From Zancudomyces culisetae (taxonomy: Eukaryota > Kickxellomycota > Harpellomycetes > Harpellales > Legeriomycetaceae): a stretch of DNA of 30,962 nt. The translations under genes were made by a program, and so were the position numbers. The notes under the pieces are model-generated. The model saw nothing but the letters and a program-made list of their open reading frames with translations, had not been told where the DNA came from and searched no databases. Location: positions 1 to 30,962 of the forward strand of contig LSSK01000463.1 in assembly GCA_001969505.1 (NCBI GenBank). The letters are read 5' to 3'. This document shows positions 28,576-30,962 of this stretch, piece after piece (the stretch's first letter is position 1; every line of letters starts with the position of its first letter).

Positions 28576-30962
28576 TTAAGAAATTCTAGTTTTTTTGGAC
28601 ATTTTGACGTGTTTTTTGGAAGAGATTTTACGTTTGTTTTCACTTTCCAAAAGGGATTGGGAGACAGATTTAGAGTCTTTGGTGGAGGAGGGTTGTGGTT
28701 GGGTAGTTGGGGATTGTTTTAAGGAAACAATTGTGTTTGAGCCCAGAGTAGGGCCAGATGTGTTAGAACTTTCAGTGATAGATGAAGTGGTAGTAGAATT
28801 ACTAGTAGTGCTGGTTGTGGTGGTGGTGGTGTTATTGAGAGATTCATTCGCAAGTAGAGAGTTGAAAAAAGTGACGAATTTCTTGATGATTTTGAGTAGG
28901 AGGGCGAGAACAACAGATTCAGAGCAGTTGAGTTTGGAGGCAATCAGTTCAACAGGAGAGTGTTGCAGACCAAAAGCTAGGAGAACGGCTTGCTGAGTGC
29001 CGCTGAGAGAGATAGGGTCAGGCAAAGCAGCCAGTTTATTTGAAAAGTAGAGGTGGGCAAGAGTGGGGAAAAGGTCGGTGATGACGTGGTAATCAAGGAT
29101 ATTATTGGAGTAGGACTCCAATCGCTTTAAATCGTATGGTGAGAAATAGTCGCCCAGAACAAAGGGTCTGGAAGAAGAGGAGTTTATGAGAGATAGAGAA
29201 GGAGAGGTAGACTGGTGGATTCGTAGGGCCAAAAGTGGGTCAAATGCAGAAAAGTCGTAGCTCAACAAAGTGAGGAAACGGGTTAAAAAGTCAGCACAGA
29301 ACAATGACAGCCAGTCGTCGGACTCGTTGAGGGTTTTCAGCATGACTACGGTGTGTTCGCCTGTTAGATCCGACTTTGTTTGGCGAAGATATATGGGTCG
29401 ATACTGGAGGTTCTTGGAGGTCCAAAACTTGAACAGTTGGTTGGTCAATCCAAACGATGTACCAACCCAACGAATCAATGGCTGCTCAGTCTGTCCATCA
29501 CCATTACCATCACCATTACCATTACCATTACCATTACCATCAGCTCCAGCTCCAGCTCCAGCTCCAATTCTAACTCTAGCTGCATTGGTTACAGTGGTTG
29601 TAGGAGGTTTTATCTGTGAAAGGCTAGCAAATAGTGGTTCAGAGGAATTGATTGATGGGGTATCAGAAAGCGAGACAAACTTAAAGCTGTAGAAATCATA
29701 CAGAAGGCTGAGAGCACGGCTACCGTAACCCATGCCACAGTAGTCGGGATGCGTGGCGATACGGACAATGCGTGCACCGCTAAGTGATGCAAAGTTGGAG
29801 TCCTGGAATTGCTGTGATACTAGCCAAGGAATCAGATCGCCGGCAGATTTAATACCACGGCTCAGGTTGCTCATGATTGTTTTGCGACTGATTTGACCTT
29901 CCAAGCAGACCTGGATAACGACTAGAGGCTCGGGTAGTTGTATAGCACCACTACCACTTCCACTACCACCATTTGCTTGTTGTTGTTGTTGTTGTTCTTG
30001 TTGTGGGGCAAGTAGTACATACAGTTCATGAGCTGGAGCATCACTCATTAACTGGATATCGTTAGGTGTGTTTTTGTAATGACTGCTGGTCATCAATCCA
30101 ACCATTTTCTGTAAAACTCTTTCGCTTACTGGATGGTAAGAAAACAACTTGTCACGGTTGATCTTAAACAACTCGCACTTGCTAGGGTGTGGAATCCCAC
30201 CCCGGGCCATGTGTGTATCGTCCATCTGCAAACACAGCAACTTGTTGAGCCATTTTTCAACCCCGTCATTCATCGAGTACCGGATTGGTTCGTCCAGCCG
30301 TTCTTCCTTGAGCTGCCGAGTCTTGTCGCCACCTACTCTCTGTTCTCGCAACTGCTTGATCAGCTTCAGACTCAGCGACCGTCCAGTGCCTTCGTAGCCG
30401 TTGATTGTTGATGCCATAAACACAAGGTAGGGTCCCAGCAGTTTACTGACTAGTGGCAGTGGAATTGCTGCTGCCTCGTCAATCACCACCAATTCCGCCT
30501 GTGACAGCATGTGGCTGTCCTGTGGCATCACGTATTGGATAGTTTGGCGGTGTTCTCTAAACACATTGATTCGCACCACCAAGTTGTTTTTGCCATTTTG
30601 GTCGCTGCTCCCTCCCTTGTGGCCGTCACCGATTTCGTCCATACTCTTCATCACTATATCGTAGTCCAAGTGTTCTTCATACCCGAGTGCATCAAATCCA
30701 ACAAACACAAATTCAAACAGTGTTTTGAGATTCTCTGCCGATGGCGATGTCACATATATATTGCTGTACCCTTCGCTGATTGCATATGCCAGTCCCAACC
30801 CCAGTGTGGCCGATTTTCCACGTCCTCTTCCTGCTGTAAGTGCCACTGTTGTCCGCAACTTCTTTTCACGAATCGTGTCCGCCAGCTCCATCAGTACTTT
30901 TGCCTGCTCCACGGTTCGTGCTTTCTGAACCAATTCCCCAACACCTCCTTCCGCTCCTGCAA
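28576..30962 (-). CDS. KRE33: RNA cytidine acetyltransferase Kre33/NAT10, 5'-truncated by window edge
   Basis: The frame is open to the right edge; 795 C-terminal residues are visible against about 1025-1056 for the whole protein, so the N-terminus lies outside. The enzyme makes N4-acetylcytidine in 18S rRNA and tRNA using ATP and acetyl-CoA, in the nucleolus, and aids small-subunit assembly (family knowledge). In order: RecD-like helicase part with Walker A AGRGRGKSA, Walker B VVIDEAAAIPLPLV and GTGRSLSLKL; GNAT domain with RIATHPDYCGMGYGSRAL (acetyl-CoA loop); tRNA-binding region; and a basic tail ending KKHVKMSKKTRIS. Insertions specific to this copy are a Gln-rich/Gly-Ser stretch before the GNAT domain (about 29940-30010) and a Gly-Ala/Gly-Asn tandem (about 29500-29575) inside the GNAT region. 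The C-terminal Ser/Thr tract is also low complexity. No introns are seen. It is convergent with SAR1, with 109 bp between stops. Confidence 0.96.
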   Translation of the reverse strand, partial: AGAEGGVGELVQKARTVEQAKVLMELADTIREKKLRTTVALTAGRGRGKSATLGLGLAYAISEGYSNIYVTSPSAENLKTLFEFVFVGFDALGYEEHLDYDIVMKSMDEIGDGHKGGSSDQNGKNNLVVRINVFREHRQTIQYVMPQDSHMLSQAELVVIDEAAAIPLPLVSKLLGPYLVFMASTINGYEGTGRSLSLKLIKQLREQRVGGDKTRQLKEERLDEPIRYSMNDGVEKWLNKLLCLQMDDTHMARGGIPHPSKCELFKINRDKLFSYHPVSERVLQKMVGLMTSSHYKNTPNDIQLMSDAPAHELYVLLAPQQEQQQQQQANGGSGSGSGAIQLPEPLVVIQVCLEGQISRKTIMSNLSRGIKSAGDLIPWLVSQQFQDSNFASLSGARIVRIATHPDYCGMGYGSRALSLLYDFYSFKFVSLSDTPSINSSEPLFASLSQIKPPTTTVTNAARVRIGAGAGAGADGNGNGNGNGDGNGDGQTEQPLIRWVGTSFGLTNQLFKFWTSKNLQYRPIYLRQTKSDLTGEHTVVMLKTLNESDDWLSLFCADFLTRFLTLLSYDFSAFDPLLALRIHQSTSPSLSLINSSSSRPFVLGDYFSPYDLKRLESYSNNILDYHVITDLFPTLAHLYFSNKLAALPDPISLSGTQQAVLLAFGLQHSPVELIASKLNCSESVVLALLLKIIKKFVTFFNSLLANESLNNTTTTTTSTTSNSTTTSSITESSNTSGPTLGSNTIVSLKQSPTTQPQPSSTKDSKSVSQSLLESENKRKISSKKHVKMSKKTRIS

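Overview
The window looks like nuclear DNA of a fungus. It is AT-rich, has short introns (94 to 222 nt, GTAAG-type donors, TAG/CAG acceptors) and long gene-free stretches, and encodes eukaryotic housekeeping proteins: proteasome subunit Rpn9, the COPII GTPase Sar1, the RNA cytidine acetyltransferase Kre33/NAT10 and S-adenosylmethionine synthetase. A probable RTA1-like seven-helix membrane protein and secreted Ser/Thr/Tyr repeat proteins point to fungi. A TPR-like gene resembling animal C8orf76 hints at a lineage outside Dikarya; that is inference only.

Layout. Bases 1-1708 hold no gene I can support. At 1709-2608 (+) is a secreted Ser/Thr-rich protein. RPN9 lies at 2878-4307 (-), a three-exon gene whose two 5' exons I reconstructed. 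It is divergent from a four-exon C8orf76/TPR-like gene at 4713-6306 (+). A small ORF (6451-6633 +) and the three-exon RTA1-like gene (6662-8830 -) follow. Bases 8831-10443 hold one probable orphan 3' exon. 

The centrepiece is 10444-17769 (-). Two long open frames (987 and 1417 residues) join cleanly across a 120-nt intron, giving one protein of 2401 residues. From N to C it has two AT-hooks, a GATA-like zinc knuckle, four chromo-barrel/Tudor-knot-like domains, a ZZ-like finger split by the intron, an extended PHD finger, a second ZZ-like finger, a GATA-type finger, a bacterial-type amino (N4-cytosine/N6-adenine) DNA methyltransferase domain, and a degenerate second methyltransferase-like half. 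I read it as a one-polypeptide chromatin reader plus DNA-methylation writer. It is the most interesting object in the window.

After a 2.4-kb gene-poor stretch comes a secreted protein (20202-22361 +) built from 57 tandem Tyr/Thr octapeptides. Next are another 2.4-kb gene-poor stretch with a strong hairpin, S-adenosylmethionine synthetase (24751-25902 +), a purine-rich stretch, SAR1 in four exons (27445-28466 +), and, convergent to it, the 3' two-thirds or more of KRE33/NAT10 (28576 to the window edge, -).

Most neighbours have unrelated housekeeping roles, so no operon-like logic applies. The only functional link is that SAM synthetase makes the methyl donor the putative DNA methyltransferase would use, and that proximity may be chance. 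All splice models were made by eye from consensus sites, reading frame and family knowledge, and need transcript confirmation.
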